A DNA stretch of 64,000 bases from UBA2279 sp041595875 (GCA_041595875.1 JBFHJN010000001.1:75190-139189); one strand, 5' to 3'. Shown: positions 32,822 to 42,226, counted from the stretch's first letter. Made by a program: numbers and translations. Notes: a model not told the origin generated them from the sequence alone.

Positions 32822-35323
32822 GTGAAAGCAGTCATCATGGCGGGGGGCGAGGGGACCCGCCTTCGACCGCTCACGAGTATGCGTCCGAAACCGATGGTGC
32901 CCATAGTCAATCAACCGGTGATGGAGCACATCATCGGTCTGGTGAAGCATCACGGCATGGATGAAGTGGTCGCAACCTTGATGTTCATGCCGCAGGTCAT
33001 CGAGGACTACTTCGGCGACGGCGACGAGTGGGGTGTGAAGATCTCCTACGCCATCGAGGAGAGCCCGCTTGGCACGGCGGGTTCGGTGAAGAACGCCGAA
33101 GAAGCCCTCACCGAACCGTTCCTGGTCATCTCGGGCGACGCGCTCACTGACATCGACCTGCGTGAGGTCATCGATTTCCACAACTCTCATGATGGTCCGG
33201 TGACCATCGCGCTCAAGCGTGTCCCGGACCCGCTCGAGTTCGGGGTGGTCATCACCGACGAGAGCGGCCGCATACAGCGTTTCTTGGAGAAGCCCTCCTG
33301 GGGGCAGGTCTTCAGCGACACCATAAACACAGGCATCTACGTGCTCGACCCCATGATCTTCGAGCACATCCCCTCCGATGAACCCTATGACTTCTCAAGC
33401 CAGCTGTTCCCGGACCTCATGGAGAAGGGCTTCCCGCTCTACGGTTGCGTGGTCGAGGGCTACTGGTGCGACGTGGGCAGTCTTGATTCCTACATGCAGG
33501 TGCACAGGGACATCCTGGATGGCGATGCCATGATCTATGTTCCGGGAGCCAAGGCGCGCAATGATGTGTGGGTGGGTAAGGGCGCGGATGTGGATCCCGG
33601 GGCGCATATCGGCAACAAGGTGGTCATCGGCGCGAACACCAAGGTGCGCCGGGGGGCGGTTCTGGGTGACTACACCATCATCGGCGACAACTGCCTCGTC
33701 GGCTACGATGCCGACCTCGGTCACTCGATCATCTGGAGCGACTCGTTCATCGGCGCCGGTTCGGAGCTCAAAGGGACGGTGGTCTGCCGAAGGGCGGATA
33801 TCCGCGCTCGCGCCAAGTTGCTGCCCGGTTCGACGATAGGCGACGAGACGATGGTCGGCCATGCGGCCGTGGTGGGCAACGATGTGCAGGTGTATCCCTA
33901 CAAGCGCATCGAGTCCGGCGCTACCGTGACGTCCTCTCTCATCTGGGAGAACACCGGTCTCAGGTCGTTGTTCGGTGCCGACGGTGTTTCAGGGCTGGTC
34001 AACATCGACATCACTCCCGAGCTTGCATTGCGAGTCGCGCAGGCGTTCGGGAGCATTCTGCCCAACCTCGCGCATGTGGTCGTCTCGCGCGATTCAAGCC
34101 GAGCGGCCCGCATGATGAAGCGGGCGTTGGTCGCGGGATTGAACTCTGCCGGGACCAATGTGCGCGACCTCCGGGTCGCATCGCCGGCGATCACACGCTT
34201 CACCACACGCGATACGCGCTGCCTCGGGGGAGTGCATGTCGCTGCGTCGCCTGAAGATCCCCAGTCCCTCGAGATCCACTTCTACGACCGGGATGGCATC
34301 GAGCTCGCGCCATGGGTCGAGAAGAAGGTGGAGCGTCTCTACTTCCGCCAGGAGTTCCGCAGGTCGTTTTTCGACGAGGTGGGAGAGATCATGTACCCGC
34401 CACGTGCCCTCGAGTACTACACGGCAGGCCTGAACGAAGCGCTCATGCACGAAGGCCCCATCTGCAAGAAGTGCACCGTCGTGGTCGACATGGGCCTCTC
34501 GGCGGCATCGTTCGTGCTGCCCGTCGCCGGTGCGACATGGGGGATAGAGGTCATCGCGCTCCGGCCGTTCATCGATACGGAGAAGACGCGGGTGGCCAGC
34601 GTGGAACGCAACGCGCATATGGGGCAGCTCGTTCGAACCGTGGACGTGTTCCAGGCTGACCTGGGGCTCTCGATGGACGCGAATGCCGAGCGGGTCACCC
34701 TCGTCACGCCGCGCGGCGTCACCCTCGACAACGACACAGCCCTTCATGCGCTTGTCTGGTTGTGGTGCGAGACTGACAAGAGTTCTGCGGGGATCGCAGT
34801 CCCCCTGACTGCGTCCCGCGTCATCGAGCGTATCGCGGAGAAGACCGGTCGCACGGTGATCCGCACCGGTACGTCTCGGCGTGCCCTCTCCAATGCGGCG
34901 CATTCGGAGTCGGTCGGTTTCGCCGGTTCAAGGAACGGCGGGTTCATCTTCCCGCGTTTCCTGATCGCGCCGGATGCTCTCATGACTCTGGGAATGCTTG
35001 TGCGTATGCTCACCGAGCTCGACACCGATCTTGATGCGGTGGTCGATGCGCTGCCCGAGTTCCACCTGCGCCACGTTCCGGTCCATTGCCCCTTCGACAA
35101 GAAGGGTGCGGTCATGCGCCGGATGGCGGCGCTGGGAGAGACGCATGAGGTCGAGATGACCGAGGGAGTCCGCGTGCTTGAGCCGCACGGATGGGCGCTG
35201 GTCTTGCCACATGCGTCGGACAGTATCGTCGACGTGTATGTCGAGGGAGACAGCGGCGAGGCGGCAGACGCGCTTGCAGAGCGGTATTCCGAGTTCGTCC
35301 GACAAGCGTCGGATGAGGAGTGA
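32822..35323 (+). CDS. Nucleotidyltransferase with phosphomannomutase-like C-terminal domain
   Basis: The 833-residue protein has an NTP-transferase domain (1-235; GGEGTRLRPLT at 8-18), left-handed beta-helix hexapeptide repeats (about 240-370) and a phosphohexomutase-like domain (about 385-833). The first domain should make GDP-mannose or another NDP-sugar. In the mutase domain the metal loop reads DANAER (619-624) instead of DGDxDR, and the active-site region reads AASPEDP (474-480) instead of TASHNP, so mutase activity is doubtful and it may be a regulatory or sugar-phosphate-binding part. GTG 32822 follows AAGGGAG. Confidence 0.85.
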   Translation: MKAVIMAGGEGTRLRPLTSMRPKPMVPIVNQPVMEHIIGLVKHHGMDEVVATLMFMPQVIEDYFGDGDEWGVKISYAIEESPLGTAGSVKNAEEALTEPFLVISGDALTDIDLREVIDFHNSHDGPVTIALKRVPDPLEFGVVITDESGRIQRFLEKPSWGQVFSDTINTGIYVLDPMIFEHIPSDEPYDFSSQLFPDLMEKGFPLYGCVVEGYWCDVGSLDSYMQVHRDILDGDAMIYVPGAKARNDVWVGKGADVDPGAHIGNKVVIGANTKVRRGAVLGDYTIIGDNCLVGYDADLGHSIIWSDSFIGAGSELKGTVVCRRADIRARAKLLPGSTIGDETMVGHAAVVGNDVQVYPYKRIESGATVTSSLIWENTGLRSLFGADGVSGLVNIDITPELALRVAQAFGSILPNLAHVVVSRDSSRAARMMKRALVAGLNSAGTNVRDLRVASPAITRFTTRDTRCLGGVHVAASPEDPQSLEIHFYDRDGIELAPWVEKKVERLYFRQEFRRSFFDEVGEIMYPPRALEYYTAGLNEALMHEGPICKKCTVVVDMGLSAASFVLPVAGATWGIEVIALRPFIDTEKTRVASVERNAHMGQLVRTVDVFQADLGLSMDANAERVTLVTPRGVTLDNDTALHALVWLWCETDKSSAGIAVPLTASRVIERIAEKTGRTVIRTGTSRRALSNAAHSESVGFAGSRNGGFIFPRFLIAPDALMTLGMLVRMLTELDTDLDAVVDALPEFHLRHVPVHCPFDKKGAVMRRMAALGETHEVEMTEGVRVLEPHGWALVLPHASDSIVDVYVEGDSGEAADALAERYSEFVRQASDEE

Positions 35324-35374
35324 AGTCAAGGTGACGCTTCAGCCACAGCGTGTCACTTCTAGGCTCTGAGCAGG

Positions 35375-35380
35375 TAGAAT
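35375..35380 (+). promoter_or_regulatory. -10 element before the DUF881 operon
   Basis: TAGAAT lies 42 bases before the GTG start. A weak TGTCAC is at 35351-35356 with an 18-base spacer. It probably starts the envelope operon running to about 39175. Confidence 0.4.
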
Positions 35381-35422
35381 GTCCCGAGCAAACCGCCGAC
35401 TACGCACCTGGGGCGCAACGTA

Positions 35423-36157
35423 GTGGAACCAGTCAAACCCGTCAGATTCAGATCGTCTTTGATCATCGTCTTCGGCATCCTTGGGCTCATGGTTGCGGTG
35501 GCTTTCAATACGACCCGTCTCGCGTCGGCGGACGTCTCTTCACGCACGGGGGATCTGGCTGCCGTGGTGGCTGAGATGGAAACGCAGCGCGAGGATCTCA
35601 CCGTGCAGGTGGCCGCGCAGCGCGACGAGCTTCAGCAACTGGAGCGCTCGGCGGCCACTGCGGCCGGGGAGCAGGAGTCTTTCGTAGCTGAGGTCGAGTT
35701 GACCCGTGAGTCGGCGGGTCTGACCGATGTGGCCGGCCCGGGCGTTGTTGTGACGCTCACGGACGCGAAGGTGGTCCCTCCTGGCGAGGACGGCAATCGC
35801 TACATAATCCATGATTTCGACATCTCGGCGATGGTCAATGCACTGCTGGCCGGTGGCGCTGAGGCGGTGGATGTCAACGGACAGCGCATCGTTGCAACCA
35901 CTGCCATCCGGTGCGCTGGCACGACCATCCTGGTGAACCAGACCCGACTTGGCGCACCTTACGTGGTCACGGCGATAGGTGATGCCCAGAAGCTCACCGC
36001 GGCCGTCCAGGAGGACCTGGTGGCAGGCGAGCTGCTTGGTGCGTACCGGCTGCAGTATGGACTTGATGTCAAGCTCGAGAAGAAGTCGAACCTTTCAGTA
36101 CCGGCCTATGCCGCCGGACTCAGACCTCAGTACGCATCGCCCGTGGAAGGGGAGTGA
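35423..36157 (+). CDS. DUF881 family membrane-anchored protein (first copy)
   Basis: The 244-residue protein has one N-terminal transmembrane helix (about 12-30), a coiled coil (about 40-80) and a DUF881 domain with GPGVVVTLTDA and DISAMVNALLAGGAEAVDVNGQRI. Family members occur with the small basic protein sbp and division or envelope genes in Firmicutes and Actinobacteria; their role is unknown. GTG 35423 is the start. The following genes sbp and a second DUF881 protein come within a few bases, which supports one complex. Confidence 0.88.
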   Translation: MEPVKPVRFRSSLIIVFGILGLMVAVAFNTTRLASADVSSRTGDLAAVVAEMETQREDLTVQVAAQRDELQQLERSAATAAGEQESFVAEVELTRESAGLTDVAGPGVVVTLTDAKVVPPGEDGNRYIIHDFDISAMVNALLAGGAEAVDVNGQRIVATTAIRCAGTTILVNQTRLGAPYVVTAIGDAQKLTAAVQEDLVAGELLGAYRLQYGLDVKLEKKSNLSVPAYAAGLRPQYASPVEGE

Positions 36158-36163
36158 CGGTAA

Positions 36164-36508
36164 GTGTTCGTGCTGATCCTCGCGCTTGCGGTAGGCGTTC
36201 TTGCCGGGCTGCTGCTGCGCATCGGAGTCCCTGCGCCGCTCATCACGTATCTGGGCGTGGCCATCTTGGCTGCGCTGGACTCGTGTCTGGGCGGTGTCAG
36301 AGCGGCGCTCGAGCGCACCTTCAGCGATAGGGTGTTCGTCTTCGGGTTCATCTCCAACACTCTGATGGCCGCCTTCATCGTCTTTGTCGGCGAGCGGATC
36401 GGAGTGCGGGAGCTCTACCTGGCTGCGGTGGTCGCATTCGGTGTGCGGTTGTTCAACAACCTGGGAATCGTCCGTCGTTTGATGTTCCAGCGCAGAGGGT
36501 GGGAGTAG
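36164..36508 (+). CDS. sbp: Small basic protein family membrane protein (DUF1290, sbp)
   Basis: The 114-residue protein has about four hydrophobic segments and the family markers ILALAVGVLAGLLL, YLGVAILAALDSCLGGVRA and LFNNLGIVRR. It is conserved between DUF881 genes in Gram-positive genomes and often near division genes, but has no known activity. GTG start at 36164, six bases after the first DUF881 gene; the second DUF881 gene starts three bases after its stop. Confidence 0.88.
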   Translation: MFVLILALAVGVLAGLLLRIGVPAPLITYLGVAILAALDSCLGGVRAALERTFSDRVFVFGFISNTLMAAFIVFVGERIGVRELYLAAVVAFGVRLFNNLGIVRRLMFQRRGWE

Positions 36509-36511
36509 CCC

Positions 36512-37297
36512 GTGCCGGAGTCCACTCCAAAAGAGAGGATCACCCGCCTCAAAGACGGCTCGCTGCGCGTTCTTCGTGAGTCCGAGCAGGCGGTGGAACA
36601 CCAGTTCCACGAGGCGCGTCTTCTGGCCAGCCTGGCATTCGCCTTCGTTCTGGTGGGCTTCTTGCTGGTAGCGCAGTGGCGGGGCACGAGCAATGCGAGT
36701 GCAGCGCTTGAGAGTCGCACCGATCAGGAGCTTGCCGCGGTCATACAGGAGCTTGCGGTGGGCAACGAGTCTCTGCGTTCGGAGGCATTGCGCCTTGAGA
36801 TGAGCCTTGCCCGAGCCGAGCTGGATGAATCCGGTAGAGCGGACCTGCTGGACAAGGCGAAAGAGGAGTTGCGTGGCGTACGTACGATAGCGGGTCTGGA
36901 GGCTGCGAGCGGCCCCGGGGTCATCGTGCGGCTTGAGGATCCGGAACGGGTGTTGTTGGCCCAAGACATCGTAGCGTTGGTCAACGAACTGCACTCCGCG
37001 GGTGCCGAGGCGGTCGCAATAGGGCCGATAAGGATCGATGCGCGTTCCGGTGTGACCGATAGTCCCGGAGGCATCAGGGTGGACGGTTCGGTCATCGGTC
37101 GTTCGATCGAGATCGCCGCCATCGGTGGTTCTTCAGACCTTGAACAAGCGCTTGCTCTTCCCGGCGGGATCCGGGCCACGCTCACAGCGTATCCGGGTGT
37201 GACGATGACCGTGCTGAGTCATTTGGAGTTGGAGGTTCCCGTTGCGGCTCCAAGACCGTACACTCTCGGTGTTCCCATACACGAAGATCAGCAGTAG
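36512..37297 (+). CDS. DUF881 family membrane-anchored protein (second copy)
   Basis: The 261-residue protein has a transmembrane helix at about 39-56, a coiled-coil stretch (65-120) and the DUF881 core with GPGVIVRLEDPE and DIVALVNELHSAGAEAVAIGPIRI. It differs from the first copy throughout, so this is an old duplication and not a recent one. GTG start at 36512. The DUF881-sbp-DUF881 order is a conserved unit. Confidence 0.88.
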   Translation: MPESTPKERITRLKDGSLRVLRESEQAVEHQFHEARLLASLAFAFVLVGFLLVAQWRGTSNASAALESRTDQELAAVIQELAVGNESLRSEALRLEMSLARAELDESGRADLLDKAKEELRGVRTIAGLEAASGPGVIVRLEDPERVLLAQDIVALVNELHSAGAEAVAIGPIRIDARSGVTDSPGGIRVDGSVIGRSIEIAAIGGSSDLEQALALPGGIRATLTAYPGVTMTVLSHLELEVPVAAPRPYTLGVPIHEDQQ

Positions 37298-37327
37298 CTG
37301 ACAAGACGAAGGAACCTAGAGACTCAC

Positions 37328-39175
37328 ATGACTGATACGACCGAACATACAGACGAGCCCGTCACCGCGACTTCGGATGCGAAGCGCCCTGGTCTATGGG
37401 CTCGATTCCGCACGTTGGATCCAAAGGTCCGCTGGAGCATCATCGTGCTCACTGCTGTGGTGCTGGTGCTCGGCGCGCTGGTGGGTGTCGATACCCTCCT
37501 CTCAGCGGGCAGAGTACATCCCGGTGTGAGGGTGGGGACTGTCGCCGTTGGCGGTATGACCCAGTCCGAGGCCGCGATCGCTGTTCGTCAGGGGTTCGAG
37601 CCCCTTCTCTCCGAGCCGGCAACGCTGACAGTGGGCGACGCCGAGTGGCCTGTGGATGCACAGCGGGTTGGAGCTACGGTAGAGAGCACCAAAGCAGCCG
37701 AGGCGGCCTACGCCATAGGCAGAGGGGACAGCTTCGGTGCCGTGGTCGGGGACAGGCTCAGCGCATGGTTCGGTGATGCGGTCGTGCCGTTGCCGATCAC
37801 TGCGGATGACGCGCTTCTCTCGGCGTTCTTCGATGCCGTGAGCGCGACCGTCGCGCAGCCGGCTGTCGATGCCTCTGTCGTGATAGACGGCACGTCGGTG
37901 CGTCTTGAGCCGTCTGCCACGGGTCTGGACATCGACCGTGAGAGCGCGCGAGAGGACCTTCTCGCGATGTTCGCTTCCGAGACCCGGGTGCTGGTGCTTC
38001 AGCTTGAGCCCAGTCTGCCGCGTATCGACGAGGACGCCGCTCAGCAGGCGCTGGACGACGCTAAGCTCATGGTGGATGGACCGCTCACGCTGACCTATGA
38101 GGACAGCGAGTGGACAGTGCCTGCCGAGGAGATCGGCGAGTGGATCGCCTTCCGCTCGGAGCCCGAGACGGGGACTCCCACCGCGCAGCTGGTCGCCGTC
38201 ATCGCCTCCGAGGACGTCTCTGCCACCGTTCTGCCGATGGTCGCCGATGTCGGTAAGGTGGCGACCAACGCCTCGTTCAAGGCGTCTTCCGGCAAAGTGA
38301 CGATCGTCCCGCACCAGGACGGTCTGGCGGTGGACGCCGCCGACCTGGCGACCGAGCTCACGACGCGTCTGACGTGCGGTGAGCGCACGGTCGAACTCAA
38401 GATGCACCGGGTGGAGCCGGAGATCACCACAGAAGATGCCGAGGCAATGGGCATCGAAGACAGGCTGTCCACGTTCACCACTGACTACTCGGCATCCAAC
38501 CTGCCGCGCGTCAACAACATACACACGCTGACCGACGCGCTTGACGGTACCTTGCTCGCACCCGGGGAGACGTTCTCGTTCAACGGGACCATCGGTGAGC
38601 GGACCGCCGAGAAGGGCTATCAGGAAGCCAACGCCATCGTCAACGGCAAGCTTGTACCCCAGCTCGGCGGTGGTATCTGCCAGGTGGGGACGACCATCTT
38701 CAACACCGTGTTCTTCTCGGGACTGCCCGTGGTGGAGCGGCACAATCACTCGCAGTACATCAGTCACTATCCCACCGGTCGTGACGCGACCGTCTCGTGG
38801 GGCGGGCCGGACTTCAAGTTCAAAAACGACACCGAGAACTGGGTGCTTATCGCTACCTCGTACACCAACTCCACGGTCACCATCAGCCTGTACGGCACGG
38901 ATCAGGGTTATGATGTCAGCTACAAGACGGGCGACTGGACCAACATCACACCGTATGCAGTGCGGGAGATAGAGGACGATTCGATGACTGAAGGCATGAA
39001 GGTCGTCGAGGAACGCGGCGTGACGGGTCGAACCATAACGGTCACGCGCACCGTCACAAAGGACGGCTCGGTTGTCCGAGAGGATAGCTTCAAGTCCGTG
39101 TACAGAGGGACCGAAGAAGTCATCCGGGTAGGGACCAAACCCGCAACGTCGACGACGACGACGTCGACGCCGTAG
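37328..39175 (+). CDS. VanW family protein with peptidoglycan-binding-like domains
   Basis: The 615-residue protein has one transmembrane helix (about 38-60), two YoaR-type peptidoglycan-binding-like segments (about 70-340) and a VanW domain (about 375-520) with FSFNGTIGERTAEKGYQEA and GGGICQVGTTIFN. A Thr/Ser-rich tail ends it. The family is linked to cell-wall and glycopeptide responses, but the biochemistry of VanW is not known. It is 30 bases downstream of the DUF881 operon and probably belongs to it. Confidence 0.9.
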   Translation: MTDTTEHTDEPVTATSDAKRPGLWARFRTLDPKVRWSIIVLTAVVLVLGALVGVDTLLSAGRVHPGVRVGTVAVGGMTQSEAAIAVRQGFEPLLSEPATLTVGDAEWPVDAQRVGATVESTKAAEAAYAIGRGDSFGAVVGDRLSAWFGDAVVPLPITADDALLSAFFDAVSATVAQPAVDASVVIDGTSVRLEPSATGLDIDRESAREDLLAMFASETRVLVLQLEPSLPRIDEDAAQQALDDAKLMVDGPLTLTYEDSEWTVPAEEIGEWIAFRSEPETGTPTAQLVAVIASEDVSATVLPMVADVGKVATNASFKASSGKVTIVPHQDGLAVDAADLATELTTRLTCGERTVELKMHRVEPEITTEDAEAMGIEDRLSTFTTDYSASNLPRVNNIHTLTDALDGTLLAPGETFSFNGTIGERTAEKGYQEANAIVNGKLVPQLGGGICQVGTTIFNTVFFSGLPVVERHNHSQYISHYPTGRDATVSWGGPDFKFKNDTENWVLIATSYTNSTVTISLYGTDQGYDVSYKTGDWTNITPYAVREIEDDSMTEGMKVVEERGVTGRTITVTRTVTKDGSVVREDSFKSVYRGTEEVIRVGTKPATSTTTTSTP

Positions 39176-39209
39176 CAACGATCCGACTCGACACAGAAGG
39201 GGGATTTAG

Positions 39210-40514
39210 GTGTTCCAGCCTGAATACGAAGCGATGGAGAGGCAACGGCTGGAGGAGCTTCAGCTCGAACGTCTGAAGACCGCCCTTACTCGCGTGTACG
39301 AGAACGTCCCGATGTATCGCACCAAATACGACGAGGCCGGCTTCGATCCGGCGTCGCTCCAGAGTTTGACCGACCTCGCGTCTGTGCCCTTCACGGTCAA
39401 AGACGACATGCGCGCCTGCTACCCGTACGGGATGTTCGCGGTGCCCATGAAAGACATCGTGAGGCTTCACGCTTCATCGGGGACCACAGGACAGGTCACG
39501 GTGGTGGGCTACACCGCGGGGGACATCGACCGTTGGGCCGATCTGATGGCCCGCACGTTTGCAGCCGCTGGCGCGGGTCCGGAGGACATCGTTCAGATCG
39601 CTTACGGCTACGGCCTGTTCACCGGCGGCCTGGGCGCTCACTACGGCTCGGAGCGGCTGGGTTGCTCCACGATCCCTATCTCCGGCGGCAACACCAAACG
39701 CCAGGTGCAGGTCATGAAGGATTTCGGGGTGACTGTCCTTGCCGCGACTCCGTCCTACGCCCTGTTGATGGGCGAGACCGCTCTGGAGATGGGCATAGAC
39801 ATCCGCGACCTTCCCCTCAAGGCTGGCGTCTTCGGCGCTGAGCCGTGGAGCGAGAACATGCGGCTCCAACTGGAGGATGTGCTCGGCGTCAAAGCCATCG
39901 ACATCTACGGCCTGTCCGAGGTGCTCGGGCCGGGCGTTGCATCAGAGTGTGAGAACCAGCATGGCCTTCATGTGAATGAGGACCACTTCATCGTCGAGAT
40001 AGTGGATCCCGCCACGTTGCAGCCCGTCCCGGATGGCGAGACCGGCGAAGTGGTGTTCACCACCATCACCAAAGAGGGTATCCCGGTGATCCGCTACCGG
40101 ACCCGGGACATCTCCCGGATCATCCCCGGCGAGTGCTCCTGCGGGCGCACGTTCCGTCGCATAGAGCGGATCAGCGGTCGCACCGATGACATGCTCATCA
40201 TCCGGGGCGTCAACGTGTTCCCCAGCCAGATCGAGCAGGTACTCACAGGGATTCCCGGTGTTGCGCCCCACTATCAGGTGGTGCTCACCAAGCGCGGCTC
40301 GCTCGACCACGTGGAAGTCCACGTGGAGGTGGGTGCCGACTTCGCGTTCGATGAGATCAAGGCTCTGGAGCGCCTGCAGAAGCGCGTCAAGGCGGAGATC
40401 GTCTCGGCGCTGGCTATCAGCATCGATGTGAAGCTTGTGGAGCCCAAGTCGATCCAGCGTTCTGAAGGCAAGGCGAAGCGGGTCGTGGACCTGCGCGGCG
40501 AGGGGAGCGAGTAG
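39210..40514 (+). CDS. paaK: Phenylacetate-CoA ligase
   Basis: The 434-residue AMP-forming ligase begins with PEYEAMERQRLEELQLERL and has the adenylation motif HASSGTTGQ (87-95), YGLSEVLGPG, YRTRDISRI and a C-terminal GRTDDMLIIRGVNVFPSQIE segment. It activates aryl acids such as phenylacetate to CoA thioesters, and in anaerobes it often accompanies indolepyruvate oxidoreductase. GTG 39210 has GGGGGA upstream. The ACT-domain gene follows two bases after the stop. A second paralogue starts at 63220 next to iorAB. Confidence 0.92.
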   Translation: MFQPEYEAMERQRLEELQLERLKTALTRVYENVPMYRTKYDEAGFDPASLQSLTDLASVPFTVKDDMRACYPYGMFAVPMKDIVRLHASSGTTGQVTVVGYTAGDIDRWADLMARTFAAAGAGPEDIVQIAYGYGLFTGGLGAHYGSERLGCSTIPISGGNTKRQVQVMKDFGVTVLAATPSYALLMGETALEMGIDIRDLPLKAGVFGAEPWSENMRLQLEDVLGVKAIDIYGLSEVLGPGVASECENQHGLHVNEDHFIVEIVDPATLQPVPDGETGEVVFTTITKEGIPVIRYRTRDISRIIPGECSCGRTFRRIERISGRTDDMLIIRGVNVFPSQIEQVLTGIPGVAPHYQVVLTKRGSLDHVEVHVEVGADFAFDEIKALERLQKRVKAEIVSALAISIDVKLVEPKSIQRSEGKAKRVVDLRGEGSE

Positions 40515-40516
40515 CG

Positions 40517-40960
40517 ATGATCAAGCAACTCTCAGTGTTCCTGGAGAACAACCCCGGCCGCTTGGCTCAGCTGACGCGAGCACTGGGGGACGGTGGCATC
40601 AACATGCGTGCGCTCATGGTGGCAGACACCGCCGAGTACGGAGTGGTCCGCATCCTGTGTGACGAACCGGATCGCGCGGTAGCGGTTCTGGAGGAGGCTG
40701 GGTTCGGTGTGTCGGTGAGTCAGGTCATCGCCGTAGAGGTGCCCGATCGTCCGGGCGGCCTCGCAGACGTCCTGGAGTCGCTTGATGCAGAGGGGCTCAA
40801 CGTGGAGTACGCGTACTGCTTCGTCGAGCCCAAGGGCACCGCTGCGGTCGACATCTTCCGCGTTGACGACCCTGCCAGGGCGCAGCAGGCGCTTGAAGCC
40901 ATCGGAGTGCAGGTGGTCTCCGCTGCCGGGCTCTACGCGCCCGACGTTGCTTCGGCCTGA
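40517..40960 (+). CDS. Tandem ACT-domain protein
   Basis: The 147-residue protein is two ACT domains: QLSVFLENNPGRLAQLTRALGDGGINMRAL at the start, and VEVPDRPGGLADVLESL in the second half. ACT domains bind amino acids, so this protein likely senses the amino acid whose catabolism uses the preceding ligase. It strongly resembles the 143-residue ACT protein at 58157. Its 3' end overlaps the convergent GGDEF gene by 28 bases. Confidence 0.9.
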   Translation: MIKQLSVFLENNPGRLAQLTRALGDGGINMRALMVADTAEYGVVRILCDEPDRAVAVLEEAGFGVSVSQVIAVEVPDRPGGLADVLESLDAEGLNVEYAYCFVEPKGTAAVDIFRVDDPARAQQALEAIGVQVVSAAGLYAPDVASA

Positions 40961-41781
40961 TCCGCAGCGATCCCCGTCTCGCACGGGTCGTTGGGATGTG
41001 CCGTAGCGGGCGGGTCGAGCCTGCGGCTCAGGTCGCACATCGCTTCCGCATCTTCCGGGAGCGAGAGGACGCGCGTGGTGACAGAAGTGTCCTTCGCGCC
41101 GAGCAGGTCCCTTACGTTGTTCTTCACCCGGTCGGCGGCCACGTTGGCGCCTTCTTGCGGTGTATGCGGCAGTATCAGCATGAACTCACCGTCGCCCAGA
41201 TATCCCACGTCATCGACCAGTCGTACATCGTTGCGCATGTGGGAGGCAGCGGTTCGCAGGAGATTGCGCTGGCGACCGGGTCGGAGATCGGCGAACAGTG
41301 TGGGAGACAGGTTCAACAGCACGATGGAGAGCGGTGTGTTGTATCGGCGGAACTCGCTTATGCCGGAACGCAGCGCCTGTCCGCAGAACACGCTGTTGTA
41401 GACCTGGGTCGAATCGTCCACCAGGGAGCTACCCTGTATCCGGGCGAGGAAGTACTTGATGCGCCCGCATACCTCGCCACCCACGATGCCGACCACGCCG
41501 TATGTGACGGTGCGCGTGACGATCATGCCCACGACAGGTGATGTGAGGCCCTGTTCGTTCATGAGAGGGATCCTTATGATCACGTAGACCATGGTCGCCG
41601 CCACAGCTGCAACGAATCCACCGTTGCGTCCCCAATGGGCCGCAGCGAACAGGACGACTACTATCAAGAACTGGGCGAACACTTCGCGGGGGAGAAGCGC
41701 GCTTCCGGGCACGAACATGCTGCCGACGATGACCGCACCGCCCAGTGCTAGGATGAGCGTCTCGAATCGCGAATACTTCAC
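40933..41781 (-). CDS. Membrane protein with GGDEF-like domain
   Basis: The 282-residue protein has about four N-terminal transmembrane helices (8-105) and a diguanylate cyclase-like domain (about 120-250). The signature reads GDGEF at 196-200 in place of GGDEF, so the middle glycine/aspartate pair is exchanged and activity is doubtful. The domain is short. It could bind c-di-GMP or GTP as a sensor, or be inactive. It is convergent with the ACT gene and precedes a prepilin gene on the same strand. Confidence 0.75.
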   Translation of the reverse strand: MKYSRFETLILALGGAVIVGSMFVPGSALLPREVFAQFLIVVVLFAAAHWGRNGGFVAAVAATMVYVIIRIPLMNEQGLTSPVVGMIVTRTVTYGVVGIVGGEVCGRIKYFLARIQGSSLVDDSTQVYNSVFCGQALRSGISEFRRYNTPLSIVLLNLSPTLFADLRPGRQRNLLRTAASHMRNDVRLVDDVGYLGDGEFMLILPHTPQEGANVAADRVKNNVRDLLGAKDTSVTTRVLSLPEDAEAMCDLSRRLDPPATAHPNDPCETGIAADQAEATSGA

Positions 41782-41812
41782 TTCGTTCCTCCGTTGGTCG
41801 TGCGCAGCTAGA

Positions 41813-42157
41813 CTACCGCGGATGATTCGGACAAGTGACCTGGTCGGTTGTCAGGTCCATTTGAAGCACTGAGTCATCGAGCGGGCAGTACCGCACTTTG
41901 TCTACGTCCCGCGCATATGGTCGAAGATCGTCAAAAGACGTCGGGTCTGCACCTTGATGATCGGATCGGTACATGGTTATCGCTGTGGAAAGGGTGCGCT
42001 GGTTAGAGAAGCAGGTGGCTTCGGCGGCGCGCTCCGATGAACCGGAGAAGCTGGCGATGGCGATCAAGGCCAGGATGCTGATGAGAAGGGTCACGAACAG
42101 CAGTTCAACGATGGTGAATCCGTCGTCCGTGCGCACGTTCTTCCGCATTTCGACCAT
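41813..42157 (-). CDS. Type IV prepilin-like protein
   Basis: The 114-residue protein has the class III signal DG-FTIVELLFVTLLISILALIAIASF: cleavage by prepilin peptidase after Gly and Glu at +5. A short globular part contains two cysteines near the end (YCPLD and VTCPNH), likely a disulfide. The start at 42157 has GGGGGAG nine bases upstream. No other pilus genes lie in the window, so it may be an orphan minor pilin or pseudopilin. Confidence 0.82.
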   Translation of the reverse strand: MVEMRKNVRTDDGFTIVELLFVTLLISILALIAIASFSGSSERAAEATCFSNQRTLSTAITMYRSDHQGADPTSFDDLRPYARDVDKVRYCPLDDSVLQMDLTTDQVTCPNHPR

Positions 42158-42199
42158 ATGCGGCATCTCCCCCTGATGTGTGATCCGCCTTCAGACTGC

Positions 42200-42226
42200 A
42201 TTATAACTGAACAATGTCCTTTACAA
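42200..42226 (-). promoter_or_regulatory. Promoter of the prepilin gene
   Basis: On the minus strand a perfect TATAAT (42200-42205) is preceded by TTGTAA (42221-42226) with a 15-base spacer. The spacing is short, but the -10 is a consensus match rare in this GC-rich sequence. Confidence 0.5.

Noticed and set aside
37502..39178. 558-codon minus-strand open frame opposite the VanW gene
   Set aside because: Shadow of the VanW coding sequence with His/Arg-biased composition and no domain.
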